From Oscillospiraceae bacterium (GTDB taxonomy: Bacteria > Bacillota > Clostridia > Oscillospirales > Oscillospiraceae): a stretch of 34,850 nt of DNA. Below the pieces are notes generated by a model that saw nothing but the letters and a program-made list of their open reading frames with translations, ran no database searches and was not told where the DNA came from. A program made the translations under genes and the position numbers. The DNA is taken from the NCBI GenBank assembly GCA_015067665.1, contig SVLZ01000015.1:1-34850 (forward strand), read 5' to 3'. Below, piece after piece: positions 7,103-16,829 of the stretch; positions within the stretch are counted from its first letter, which is position 1, and each line of letters begins with the position of its first letter.

Positions 7103-8254
7103 ATGCAAAGAGATATGTTCCTATATAAAAAAGTAACCGAGCACTTAGCTAAGCTCATCATCACGCATTATGGTGAGGAAGGCTATAAGCTGCCCACCGA
7201 AGCAGCCATCAGCAGTGAGATTGGCGTCAGTCGAATAACTGTCCGGAAGGCCTATGCGCTGCTTGACGAGCAAAAACTGGTCCTGCGCGCAAAGCGTGGC
7301 GGAACCAGGATCAATCATACGCTCAGTCGAAAGGAAGTGCTTTCCAAACTGCTCTCCGAAGGCTATATATCCCAGTCCGTTCCCGAAAAGAGCAAAAGCA
7401 TCGCTGTTATTCTTCCACACATAGGAAGCCATCACGTAACCAGCATCCTCTCCGCCATTATCGACAGTCATACAAACGAAACCATTATCATCGACAGTTC
7501 CGCAATGTCGCTGCAAAAAGAACAAGAGCTTATTAACAAGTATATCGCAATGCACGTGGACGGAATCATTCTCTATCCTGTTGACAACGAGATCTATAAT
7601 CCCACGATCCTTCAGCTTTCCACCGTAAAATTCCCCCTGATCTTGGTAGATAGACTTTTACCCGGTCTCTCCCTGCCTTATGTCTCCTCCGACCACGAGG
7701 ATATGGTCAGGTTAGCCGCAAACCATCTGCTGGAAGCAGGTCATAAGCACATTTTGTACTTCGACGCAAATATTAAAACGAATTCCTCCCTTTCCATGCG
7801 CAAGGAAAGTTTTATCAATACCCTTTCCAGCCAGCATAATTGCAAGCCATATTTCTATTCCTTTGAAGGCGATGCCGACCCCACCTCTCTGTCCTTCTGC
7901 GATCGATTCCGTGCTTTTCTCGATACGAATCCCAGAATTAGCGCAATCATCACCGCAGACTATTCCAGCGGACTCCATCTCATAAAAATGCTCAGTATAT
8001 TGGGTGATCCTTACGCGCATTATTTTGATACCGTTTACCTGGACTTTAATCCAATGCAGTTTGAAACGGCAGCGCCCCACGATCACCCGACCTACATTAT
8101 GCAAAACAGCTATCAGATCGGTGCCGATGCCATCAATTTGATGCAGCACGCACTCAGCGGAGCAGATATATCCAATACCAAAATGATCGTCCCCGCAAGT
8201 ATTGTACTGGGTAATAAAGACAGCCAAAGTCCCCGTATCACATCCATTGTTTAA
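7103..8254 (+). CDS. GntR-family transcriptional regulator with LacI-type sensor domain
   Basis: The chosen ATG at 7103 follows a modest AAGG site at 7090-7093 and gives 383 residues. Residues 6-70 form a GntR winged helix: 'LYKKVTEHLAKLI', then 'YKLPTEAAISSEIGVSRITVRKAY', then 'GGTRI' at the wing. Residues from about 88 to the end resemble the periplasmic-binding-protein fold of LacI/AraR regulators: 'KSIAVILPHIG', 'VDGIILYPVDN', 'PLILVDRLLPG', 'YVSSDHEDMVRLAANHLLEA'. This architecture is that of B. subtilis AraR, which senses a sugar. The gene is divergent from the sugar ABC operon, so it most likely controls that operon in response to the imported ligand. An alternative ATG at 7115 is too close to any ribosome site. 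The next gene follows after 19 bases. Confidence 0.9.
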   Translation: MQRDMFLYKKVTEHLAKLIITHYGEEGYKLPTEAAISSEIGVSRITVRKAYALLDEQKLVLRAKRGGTRINHTLSRKEVLSKLLSEGYISQSVPEKSKSIAVILPHIGSHHVTSILSAIIDSHTNETIIIDSSAMSLQKEQELINKYIAMHVDGIILYPVDNEIYNPTILQLSTVKFPLILVDRLLPGLSLPYVSSDHEDMVRLAANHLLEAGHKHILYFDANIKTNSSLSMRKESFINTLSSQHNCKPYFYSFEGDADPTSLSFCDRFRAFLDTNPRISAIITADYSSGLHLIKMLSILGDPYAHYFDTVYLDFNPMQFETAAPHDHPTYIMQNSYQIGADAINLMQHALSGADISNTKMIVPASIVLGNKDSQSPRITSIV

Positions 8255-8273
8255 GTATAAGGCGGTGACAGGA

Positions 8274-9113
8274 ATGAAGCTTTGCGATCTGCATACCCAC
8301 AGTGTTTTTTCCGACGGCACCTATACGCCAAGGGAGCTGCTTCTTTCAGCCAAGGAAATGGGGTTATCCGCCATTGCGTTGTGCGATCATAATACCGTGG
8401 ACGGTTTGCCGGATTTTTTATCCGCTGCCCGAGAGACCGGGGTAGAAGCCATTGCAGGCGCAGAGTTTTCTGTGGACTATCACGGCACAGAGCTGCATCT
8501 GCTGGGGCTTTTTATTCCCGAACAACACTTTTCTCAGGCCACCCAGCTTATGGAAACAGTAATACAGCGAAAAATGCAAAGCAACCTCGATCTGATCCAC
8601 GCCCTCAACGCAGCCGGCTATGCGATCGACTATGATACCATCAAGAACGCTACACCAAACCACAAATTTAACCGTGCCCATATTGCCGCAGAACTGACAA
8701 AAAAGGGCTATACCGCCACCATCAAGGACGCCTTCAAAAGGCTGCTCTCCCCTTCTGCAGGCTATTATCAGGAGCCGGAGAGGCTCTCCGTTTGGGAAAT
8801 GCTGGATTTTCTTACAGAAATCGGCGCAGTCCCTGTTCTGGCCCACCCTTTTCTGAACTTAAGCGAAGCGCAGCTGACGGCATTTCTGCCGCTGGCAAAA
8901 GCGCGGGGACTTGTGGGTATGGAGTGTTATTATTCCACCTATGATCGGGAAACCACCGAGAAATCTCTATACCTTTCTGACCGGTTTGGTCTTAAATACA
9001 GCGGCGGCAGCGATTTCCACGGCAGCAACAAGCCGGACATTGAGCTTGGTATTGGAAAAGGAAATCTGCAGATCCCCTATGTCTGGGCAGCAGAATTAAA
9101 ACCAGCGAGGTAA
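8274..9113 (+). CDS. PHP-domain metal-dependent phosphoesterase
   Basis: The start is set at the ATG at 8274 because the PHP fold begins at once ('MKLCDLHTHSVFSDG'); an upstream in-frame ATG would overlap the regulator gene. Metal ligands of the family are visible: His7 and His9 (HTH), the Asp38-His39 pair (DHNT), a Glu in 'GAEFSVDY', a His in 'NRAHIAAEL', a His in 'VLAHPF' and the Asp-x-His of 'SDFHGSNKPD' near the C-terminus. This is the RNase AM/TrpH (YciV) type, whose members act on 3',5'-nucleoside bisphosphates or trim RNA 5' ends; the substrate here is not certain. The 280-residue length fits. Its last codons carry the GAGG ribosome site of the following peptidase gene, so the two are coupled. 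Confidence 0.88.
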   Translation: MKLCDLHTHSVFSDGTYTPRELLLSAKEMGLSAIALCDHNTVDGLPDFLSAARETGVEAIAGAEFSVDYHGTELHLLGLFIPEQHFSQATQLMETVIQRKMQSNLDLIHALNAAGYAIDYDTIKNATPNHKFNRAHIAAELTKKGYTATIKDAFKRLLSPSAGYYQEPERLSVWEMLDFLTEIGAVPVLAHPFLNLSEAQLTAFLPLAKARGLVGMECYYSTYDRETTEKSLYLSDRFGLKYSGGSDFHGSNKPDIELGIGKGNLQIPYVWAAELKPAR

Positions 9114-9118
9114 CACAT

Positions 9119-10255
9119 ATGAAAGAGACCTTTCAGATAATCGACACACATTTAGAAACCTATTTGGATTTCCTTTGTCACATCTGCGCCTTTGAGGCAA
9201 AGGCAGATCACAAAGAGACCATCGACGACCTTGTCACCTATATTGCCGCATTTGCCGAAGCAGAAGGCTTCCAAACTACCCGGACAAAAATGGAACGGTG
9301 CGGTGATTTTCTAACCATTGACCTAAATAGCGGCGCGCAAAAAGGCTGCGTTTTTATGGCGCACACTGATACTGTCCACGAAAAAGGCATATTCGGAGAA
9401 AATCCGGTCACCCGTCTTTCCGACAGGATCATTGCTCCCGGTGCCATTGATTGCAAGGGCGGCATCGCCATCGCGCTGTTGGCGATGAAAGCGCTGCAGC
9501 AGCAAGGCTACAAAAAGCACCTGCGACTGCTGCTGAACTCCGACGAGGAGATCTCCAATGTTCTTGGCGGTCAGGAGGAGTTCGCCTTTTTCAAAACGCA
9601 GTGTGAAGGTTTCCCCTACGCCATCAACTGTGAAACCTCTGAAAAGGACGAGGTTGTTATTTCCCGAAAGGGCATTTTGAAATGCCGCATTGATATCAAG
9701 GGTGTAGGCGGACATTCCGGCATCCACTATTTCGAATGTAAAAACGCCATTGCAGAAGCTGCCCACAAGCTCCTTGCGCTGGAGAACAAAAGCTGTCCCG
9801 GCGGTATTACCTACAGCTGCAATATCATAAGCGGCGGAACAGTTTCCAATATCATCCCCGCCGCTTGCACATTGACTGTTGATGTCCGTGTTCCCCGGTA
9901 CGCAGATATGGCCGTAGCGGAAGCAACTGTGCGCCAAATTACGCAAACCGCCTTTATAGATGGCACCTCCGCCTCTCTTTCCATCCTCAGCAAGCGGCCG
10001 CCTATGGAAAAAAATCCCCAAACGATGGCGCTGTTTGATGCACTCCTGCAAACCTGCCACCGCTATAGCTTAGGTACGCTGACACCGATAGAGTCCGGCG
10101 GTGGCTCCGATTCTTGCTACACCCAGGCAAACGGTATTACCTCCATCTGCGGTCTCGGTGGCTGCGGTGAGTTTTGTCATACCAACAAGGAATATATCCT
10201 TATAGAATCTGTCCCGCTGCGTGCAAAGCTTTTGGCAGCTTTTTTAGCGGGATGA
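9119..10255 (+). CDS. M20-family zinc metallopeptidase (ArgE/DapE/CPG2 type)
   Basis: This 378-residue cytoplasmic hydrolase shows the di-zinc set of the M20 family: His82-x-Asp84 in 'MAHTDTVHEKG', Asp111 in 'GAIDCKGG', the Glu-Glu pair at 143-144 in 'NSDEEISN', a Glu in 'INCETSEKDE', and a His in 'GEFCHTNKEY' near the end. The dimerisation domain lies between about residues 178 and 290 and includes 'GVGGHSGIHYFECKNA'. Family members remove acyl or amino-acid groups from N-acyl amino acids or small peptides; the exact substrate cannot be told. It begins five bases after the PHP gene stop codon and is followed by a membrane transporter gene, so the four plus-strand genes probably form one transcription unit. 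Confidence 0.9.
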   Translation: MKETFQIIDTHLETYLDFLCHICAFEAKADHKETIDDLVTYIAAFAEAEGFQTTRTKMERCGDFLTIDLNSGAQKGCVFMAHTDTVHEKGIFGENPVTRLSDRIIAPGAIDCKGGIAIALLAMKALQQQGYKKHLRLLLNSDEEISNVLGGQEEFAFFKTQCEGFPYAINCETSEKDEVVISRKGILKCRIDIKGVGGHSGIHYFECKNAIAEAAHKLLALENKSCPGGITYSCNIISGGTVSNIIPAACTLTVDVRVPRYADMAVAEATVRQITQTAFIDGTSASLSILSKRPPMEKNPQTMALFDALLQTCHRYSLGTLTPIESGGGSDSCYTQANGITSICGLGGCGEFCHTNKEYILIESVPLRAKLLAAFLAG

Positions 10256-10292
10256 TCCCTATATGCAACAATAAATGTTTGAGGTGTTTCAT

Positions 10293-11072
10293 TTGAACAA
10301 TTGGATCGTTTTACTTGTAACCTTTTTTGCCGGTATGGGCGCAGGCCTTGGTACCGGTTTTGCCGGTATGAGTGCTGCCGCTGTTATTAGCCCTATGCTG
10401 ATCACCTTCCTTGGGATCGAGCCCTATACCGCAGTGGGCATTGCGCTCGCTTCCGATGTGCTTGCCAGCGCAGTCTCTGCCTACACCTACAAAAAGAACA
10501 AAAATCTGGATGTAAGAAACGGCCTTCTTATGATGGCAATGGTCCTGCTTTTCACCGTTGTCGGCAGTTATGTTTCCAGCATCGTTCCTGCACGGACGAT
10601 GGGCGGCTTCAGCACCTTTATGACACTGATTTTAGGCATCAAGTTCATCCTGAAGCCGGTTATGACCACAAAGCAGGAAATGGAAGCCGTCAGCAAAAAG
10701 AAAAAAATCGTCGGCTCTGTTCTATGCGGAATTATGATCGGCTTTATTTGCGGTTTTATCGGTGCAGGCGGCGGAATGATGATGCTGCTCATTCTGACCT
10801 CCGTACTGGGCTATGAGCTAAAAACCGCCGTTGGTACCAGTGTGTTTATTATGACCTTCACTGCCCTGACCGGCGCGATCTCCCATTTCTCCCTTGGCGA
10901 TTCTCCGGACATTTTTGTTATGGTGCTTTGCATTGTATTTACCTTTATTTGGGCACGGATCGCCGCCAAATTCGCCAACAAAGCAAAGCCCGAGACCCTG
11001 AACCGGGCCGTTGGTATTGTGCTGGCGCTCTTAGGTGTTGTGATCCTCGGTTTTGAATACTTGGTGAAATAA
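10293..11072 (+). CDS. TauE/SafE-family membrane transporter
   Basis: The TTG at 10293 is preferred as the start because a good GAGGTG ribosome site (10281-10286) stands 6 bases before it and the protein then begins directly with its first membrane helix; the upstream ATG at 10275 has no ribosome site. The product is about 259 residues with some eight hydrophobic segments. The two family signatures appear in both halves: 'GMGAGLGTGFAGMSAA' near the start and 'GFICGFIGAGGGMMML' in the middle. This duplicated Gly-rich motif defines the TauE/SafE (DUF81) family, proposed exporters of sulfite, sulfonates or other organic anions. The substrate is unknown here. It ends the plus-strand operon at a strong terminator. 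Confidence 0.85.
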   Translation: MNNWIVLLVTFFAGMGAGLGTGFAGMSAAAVISPMLITFLGIEPYTAVGIALASDVLASAVSAYTYKKNKNLDVRNGLLMMAMVLLFTVVGSYVSSIVPARTMGGFSTFMTLILGIKFILKPVMTTKQEMEAVSKKKKIVGSVLCGIMIGFICGFIGAGGGMMMLLILTSVLGYELKTAVGTSVFIMTFTALTGAISHFSLGDSPDIFVMVLCIVFTFIWARIAAKFANKAKPETLNRAVGIVLALLGVVILGFEYLVK

Positions 11073-11074
11073 AG

Positions 11075-11105
11075 AAACAGCGGAGTGGTTTTCACTCCGC
11101 TGTTT
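11075..11105. terminator. Bidirectional terminator between convergent genes
   Basis: AAACAGCGGAGTG (11075-11087) and CACTCCGCTGTTT (11093-11105) form a perfect 13-bp stem with a GTTTT loop. A/T runs on both sides let it serve the transporter gene on the plus strand and the alkaline phosphatase gene on the minus strand. Confidence 0.85.
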
Positions 11106-11106
11106 T

Positions 11107-12243
11107 CTATTCCCCTTTGATCGCCTTTATCAGGAATTTTGCAATATCTGTATTATCCACCGTCTTGCCAGAAAAATACTCCGTGCCCTTGCCTACCGCA
11201 AAGACCCGCACAAGCGTCGCGCTATGTTCGGTCTGGGTCAAAAGCTCGCTGAGGCTCTCCTCCCCGGTTTCCGGAAGCTGTACATGTCCGGTTTCGTGAT
11301 CAGAGGTAATGAGCAGCAGCGTATCGGGATTTTCCTCCATAAATTTCAGAACCGCCGCCACTGTCCGATCCAAAGTCACCACGCTGTTAAGCTTACCGAC
11401 CATATCGTTTCTGTGACCAAATTTATCCGTACCTGCACCTTCAACCATCAAGAAAAAGCCGTTCTCGTTTTGGAGGCGCTTTAATGCCACCTCCGTGCAT
11501 TGCGCCAAGTTATCGGATACTGCGGTAGAATAGCCATTCAAAAAGCCCCAAAACGGCTTTTCACAATTCGGATCGGTTTCCAGCACGGAATCAAAGCGCT
11601 TAAAATCCTTCGCTACCAAGTATTCGTTATCAAAAATGCGACGGCCTTCCGAATCCAGCATAAACATCGTGCTATCATGATCCTGGCTCATAAGTACATC
11701 GGGACGGAATTTGATCATGGCGCTTGCCAGCTCGCTGCGGTTGTCCCGAGAAATGTTATGAACCACAAAAGCAGAGGGCGTTGCACCGGAAATATCCTCG
11801 TCGGTAATAATGCCGATTTTCTTGCCGGCTTCACGGGCGATTTCCGCCATCGTAGGCAAATCCTCGCCCCATTCGTTCTTGCCAATATAGCCATTCTTGG
11901 TCTTAAAGCCGGTAGAAAGGGCTGTGCCGGAGGCGGCAGAATCGGTAACCGCGTTCGTGGCAGAATACGTATAGGAAAGACCGTGATTTGGGATCTGGTT
12001 CAGCACCAAGCCAAAGTCATAGACACCGTCGGCATATTTTTCTGCCAATGTAATATCGTTAGGACCCATACCGTCTCCGATAATGATGATGACATTTTTC
12101 GGTGTAGTAAATTCGCTTTCCGTAACCTTTTTCACCCAGTTTGCGGTAATTCCGCCGCTCTCGCCTGCAGGCTCACCGCCAAGGCAGCCAACAAGGCTAA
12201 AAACGAGCAACAATGCTAAGAGGACTGAAAATAACTTTTTCAT
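11107..12243 (-). CDS. Alkaline phosphatase, lipoprotein
   Basis: This 378-residue protein has a lipoprotein signal peptide with Leu-Val-Gly-Cys (Cys20), so it is anchored outside the membrane. It carries the alkaline phosphatase core: first metal-binding Asp57 in 'VIIIIGDGMGPND', the nucleophile Ser102 in 'TDSAASGTALSTG', a metal His/Asp set in 'EGAGTDKFGHRND', 'TSDHETG', and a final His in 'TEHSATLVRVFA'. The enzyme would release inorganic phosphate from phosphomonoesters at the cell surface. It has its own promoter at 12273-12301, directly after the groEL terminator, so it is a single-gene unit. No Pho-box-like repeats were evident upstream. Confidence 0.93.
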   Translation of the reverse strand: MKKLFSVLLALLLVFSLVGCLGGEPAGESGGITANWVKKVTESEFTTPKNVIIIIGDGMGPNDITLAEKYADGVYDFGLVLNQIPNHGLSYTYSATNAVTDSAASGTALSTGFKTKNGYIGKNEWGEDLPTMAEIAREAGKKIGIITDEDISGATPSAFVVHNISRDNRSELASAMIKFRPDVLMSQDHDSTMFMLDSEGRRIFDNEYLVAKDFKRFDSVLETDPNCEKPFWGFLNGYSTAVSDNLAQCTEVALKRLQNENGFFLMVEGAGTDKFGHRNDMVGKLNSVVTLDRTVAAVLKFMEENPDTLLLITSDHETGHVQLPETGEESLSELLTQTEHSATLVRVFAVGKGTEYFSGKTVDNTDIAKFLIKAIKGE

Positions 12244-12272
12244 AGCAAAACTCCTTTACAAATTCTGCTTCC

Positions 12273-12301
12273 ATTTTATTGCAACTTACAGAAATTGTCA
12301 A
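12273..12301 (-). promoter_or_regulatory. Promoter of the alkaline phosphatase gene
   Basis: On the minus strand a perfect TTGACA (12301-12296) is followed after 17 bases by TAAAAT (12278-12273). The ribosome site AAAGGAG at 12251-12257 follows at a normal distance. Confidence 0.75.
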
Positions 12302-12309
12302 GAAACGGA

Positions 12310-12337
12310 AAACTGCCCTCCAATTGGAGGGCAGTTT
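12310..12337 (-). terminator. groEL terminator
   Basis: AAACTGCCCTCC (12310-12321) and GGAGGGCAGTTT (12326-12337) form a perfect 12-bp stem with an AATT loop, eight bases beyond the groEL stop codon. The U-tract after it is short. Confidence 0.75.
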
Positions 12338-12344
12338 ATATTTC

Positions 12345-13982
<1,638 letters not shown>

Positions 13983-13997
13983 TCAGTTCCTCCCTAA

Positions 13998-14273
13998 TTA
14001 CTCGGTAACGATTGCCAGGATCTCGTCCTGTTTTACAAATTTGTAGTCATCGCCATCCAGCTTAAACTCACTGCCGGTATACTTGCCCACAACTACCTTA
14101 TCGCCCGCCTTCACAGTCACGGGGACATCCTTGGTACCGGGGCCTGCAGCTACGACATCATAAATGCCGGAGCTTTCCTTATTCGTAGTTGCGAGAATAA
14201 TGCCGGAAGCGGTGGTCTCCTCCGCCTGCGCAGCTTTCAGCAGAATGTTATCCGCAAGTGGTCTGAGTTTCAT
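13998..14273 (-). CDS. groES: Co-chaperonin GroES (Hsp10)
   Basis: This 91-residue protein forms the heptameric lid of GroEL. It begins 'MKLRPLADNILLKAAQAEE', has the mobile-loop region 'TTASGIILATTNKESS' at about residues 21-36, and ends 'DEILAIVTE', all typical. A GGAGG ribosome site precedes the ATG. It is the promoter-proximal gene of groESL and is controlled by the CIRCE operator upstream, so expression should be repressed by HrcA and induced by heat shock. Confidence 0.98.
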   Translation of the reverse strand: MKLRPLADNILLKAAQAEETTASGIILATTNKESSGIYDVVAAGPGTKDVPVTVKAGDKVVVGKYTGSEFKLDGDDYKFVKQDEILAIVTE

Positions 14274-14332
14274 ACAATTTCCTCCCTATTCGGTATTTAG
14301 ATTGGACATTCGTCCACATATCTACATTTTGA

Positions 14333-14359
14333 TTAGCACTCACTCCCTGTGAGTGCTAA
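14333..14359. promoter_or_regulatory. CIRCE operator (HrcA binding site)
   Basis: TTAGCACTC (14333-14341) and GAGTGCTAA (14351-14359) are separated by exactly nine bases, a perfect match to the CIRCE consensus. It lies between the groES promoter and its ribosome site. The hrcA gene itself is not in the window. Confidence 0.97.
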
Positions 14360-14368
14360 CTTTTCTAT

Positions 14369-14397
14369 ATAATAGCTTAGATTGCCGGAAAATGCAA
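14369..14397 (-). promoter_or_regulatory. groESL promoter
   Basis: On the minus strand TTGCAT (14397-14392) is followed after 17 bases by TATTAT (14374-14369). Transcription would begin at the edge of CIRCE, the normal arrangement for HrcA control. Confidence 0.75.
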
Positions 14398-14473
14398 GTA
14401 CTATTTGTAATTTATCTGTGAATATTTTTTGACATTTTCCGCAATTATCCCCCTGCCGAGGCAGAGGGATTTT

Positions 14474-14604
14474 AGCCTTGGCCCCTTCTCTGAGGGGGCT
14501 GTCGCGCAAACAGCGCGACTGGGGGAGTGTGCGACCTTCATCACAGCACTCCCTCCGTCATTTGCTTCGCAAATGCCACCTCCCTCAAAGAGGGAGGCAA
14601 GGCT
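14474..14604. repeat. MITE-like palindromic intergenic repeat
   Basis: This 131-bp block between groES and glmM begins AGCCTTG and ends CAAGGCT, and the imperfect inversion extends inward about 21 bases per side. Inside are smaller hairpins, for example CATTTGC/GCAAATG and CCTCCCTC/GAGGGAGG. It has no coding capacity. It resembles the short mobile palindromic repeats scattered through gut Clostridia and may also act as the glmM terminator. Confidence 0.6.
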
Positions 14605-14611
14605 TTCTTTA

Positions 14612-16000
14612 TTAAACTCTTGCGTGGCCTTGGGCGCAGATCACGTCCACCACTTCGTCAACACAGCTCTGGCATTGCTCCTTGGTGGTAGCCTCTACCA
14701 TTACCCGGATCACCGGCTCGGTGCCGGATTCCCGGACAAGGATGCGCCCCGTATCCCCCAGGCGGTCTGCTACCGCCTTGACCGCCGCCTGCACCGCAGG
14801 ATCGTTTTGCGCGTCGGGCTTGGATTTGACGCGGACATTTTTCAATACCTGAGGATAAATCGTCAGTCCTTCAAAAAGCTGACTCATTTTCTTTTTCTTG
14901 GAGATCATCACTTCCATCATTTTTAGGCTGGTAAGAATACCGTCACCGGTTGTGGCATACTTGGAAATGATAATATGACCGGATTGCTCACCGCCTACCC
15001 GGCAGCCATTTTGCACCATATATTCGTAGACATACTTATCGCCCACCTTCGTCTTGGCGTAGTCGATCCCCTTCTCATCCAACGCCTTGTAAAGGCCGAA
15101 ATTGGACATCACAGTAGTGACCACCGTATTATTGTGCAGTTGTCCCTTTTCCTGCATATAGCAGCCCAGCGCGTAGAGAATATGGTCACCGGTGATGACA
15201 TTGCCCTTTTCGTCCACGCACAGACAGCGGTCTGCATCACCGTCAAAGGCAAAGCCCACGTCCAATCCGTTTTCTACTACAAATTTTTGCAGTACTTCAA
15301 TGTGGGTAGAGCCTGCGCCCTCATTGATATTCACACCGTCCGGGTCAGCATTGATCACATAAGTCTTTGCACCCAGCGCATCAAAAACAGACTTGGCAAT
15401 ATTCCAAGCGGCACCGTTGGCACAGTCCAATCCTACCTTTATATTCTTAAAAGAATACATACCAAGGCTAATAAGGTAGCCGATATAACGGTTTCTGCCG
15501 GATGCATAGTCCACAGAAATGCCGACTTTTTCCTTCTGTCCAAAGGGCAGCGTATCCCACTTTTGACCAAACAGCTCCAGTTCTCCGTCGATATACGCTT
15601 CCACAAGGGCGATGGTCTCCTCGTCCATCTTTTCACCCTGTCCGTTTATGAGCTTAATGCCGTTGTCGTAATAGGGGTTATGGCTGGCGGAGATCATAAT
15701 GCCGCAGTCAAAGCCGTCCACCTTAGCAATATAGGCCACAGACGGTGTAGTGGTAACGTGCATCAGGTACGCATCTGCACCGGAAGCGGTAATACCGGCC
15801 GCCAGTGTATACTCAAACATATAGCTGCTGCGACGCGTGTCTTTACCGATAACGATCTTCGCCGGTTTTCTCTTGCCGGCGCGGCGCTTCAGCTCTGTAT
15901 AATACCAACCCAAAAAACGACCGACCTTATAAGCGTGGTCAGCAGTCAAATTATTGTTTGCTTCTCCTCGGAAGCCATCTGTTCCAAAATACTTTCCCAT
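14612..16000 (-). CDS. glmM: Phosphoglucosamine mutase
   Basis: The enzyme converts glucosamine-6-phosphate to glucosamine-1-phosphate, on the path to UDP-GlcNAc and peptidoglycan. The ATG at 16000 is chosen because a GGAGGT site (16010-16005) precedes it and the protein then starts with the family hallmark 'MGKYFGTDGFRGEANNNLT'. It has 462 residues, close to the usual 450. Ser106 in 'ISASHNP' is the phosphoserine nucleophile, 'FDGDADRC' binds Mg2+, 'GGEQSGHII' is the sugar loop and 'RESGTEPVIRVM' is the phosphate-binding loop. It lies 10 bases after the beta-helix gene, so the two form an operon. Confidence 0.95.
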   Translation of the reverse strand: MGKYFGTDGFRGEANNNLTADHAYKVGRFLGWYYTELKRRAGKRKPAKIVIGKDTRRSSYMFEYTLAAGITASGADAYLMHVTTTPSVAYIAKVDGFDCGIMISASHNPYYDNGIKLINGQGEKMDEETIALVEAYIDGELELFGQKWDTLPFGQKEKVGISVDYASGRNRYIGYLISLGMYSFKNIKVGLDCANGAAWNIAKSVFDALGAKTYVINADPDGVNINEGAGSTHIEVLQKFVVENGLDVGFAFDGDADRCLCVDEKGNVITGDHILYALGCYMQEKGQLHNNTVVTTVMSNFGLYKALDEKGIDYAKTKVGDKYVYEYMVQNGCRVGGEQSGHIIISKYATTGDGILTSLKMMEVMISKKKKMSQLFEGLTIYPQVLKNVRVKSKPDAQNDPAVQAAVKAVADRLGDTGRILVRESGTEPVIRVMVEATTKEQCQSCVDEVVDVICAQGHARV

Positions 16001-16010
16001 AGATACCTCC

Positions 16011-16664
16011 TTACTTTTTAGCGACAACGATGCCGCCGGTCTTATAAATGCTACTTTCCGGGATCACGCCCCGGACACAGGACAGCGGATAGACATTAGA
16101 ATTCTTGCCAATGACCGTACCGGGATTGAGGACGCTATTGCAGCCAACCTCCACAAAATCACCCAGCATGGCGCCCACCTTCTTAATGCCGGTAGGAATA
16201 TTCGGCTCGGTGTGGATCACCACCAAAGACTTATCCGCTTTTACATTGGAAGTAATAGAACCGGCACCCATATGTGCCTTGTAACCCAAAATACTGTCGC
16301 CTACATAATTGTAGTGGGGTACTTGCACCCCGTCAAAAAGGATTACGTTTTTGAGTTCCACAGAGTTGCCCACCACACAGCCATCGCCTACCAAAGCACT
16401 GCCGCGAATAAATGCACCGTGGCGCACCTCGGTGTTTTCTCCGATGATGCAGGGCGCGCCCAAATAGGCAGTCGGTGCGACTTTTGCAGTCTTATGCACC
16501 CAAACCTCAGGCGAGATCTCCTGGTATTCTTCTCCTAAATCCTTACCCAGTTCGACGATCAGGGTTTTGATACCGCCCAGCGCCTCCCAAGGGTATGTGA
16601 ATTGCGAAAGATATTGCCCAGCCTTGGAATGGCCGAGATCATAAAGCGCTTTTACTGTATACAT
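16011..16664 (-). CDS. Stand-alone left-handed beta-helix (hexapeptide repeat) sugar-phosphate transferase-like protein
   Basis: The start at 16664 follows a GGTGG ribosome site and gives 217 residues. After a helical lead of about 60 residues comes a long run of hexapeptide repeats, for example 'VWVHKTAKVAPTAYLGAPCI' and 'IGENTEVRHGAFIRGSALVG', then 'HMGAGSITSNVKADKS' and 'TVIGKNSNVYPLSCVRG'. This is the left-handed beta-helix of the GlmU/GCD1 class, but the N-terminal uridylyltransferase (Rossmann) domain is absent. Next to glmM, whose product is glucosamine-1-phosphate, an N-acetyltransferase role is attractive. It is not proven, and a regulatory or unrelated acyltransferase function is possible. 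Confidence 0.8.
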   Translation of the reverse strand: MYTVKALYDLGHSKAGQYLSQFTYPWEALGGIKTLIVELGKDLGEEYQEISPEVWVHKTAKVAPTAYLGAPCIIGENTEVRHGAFIRGSALVGDGCVVGNSVELKNVILFDGVQVPHYNYVGDSILGYKAHMGAGSITSNVKADKSLVVIHTEPNIPTGIKKVGAMLGDFVEVGCNSVLNPGTVIGKNSNVYPLSCVRGVIPESSIYKTGGIVVAKK

Positions 16665-16694
16665 TTCATTCCACCTTTCAAAGCTTGCTTTTAT

Positions 16695-16723
16695 ATTATA
16701 TACCATTTCACCCGAAAAGTAAA
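16695..16723 (-). promoter_or_regulatory. Promoter of the beta-helix/glmM operon
   Basis: On the minus strand TTTACT (16723-16718) is followed after 17 bases by a perfect TATAAT (16700-16695). The leader to the ATG at 16664 is short. Confidence 0.7.
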
Positions 16724-16790
16724 TACCTATCGCTGTCTACCCGAGAAGGGCCAGGCAAAGCGACGGGATAACAATGCATAAATAAGCAAA

Positions 16791-16821
16791 CGGCACCACG
16801 ACTATATTGGCCGTGGTGCCG
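16791..16821 (-). terminator. Terminator of the repeat lipoprotein gene
   Basis: CGGCACCACG (16791-16800) pairs with CGTGGTGCCG (16812-16821), followed on the minus strand by TTTGCTTATTT. It lies just beyond the stop codon at 16830. Confidence 0.65.
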
Positions 16822-16829
16822 CTTTCTAT

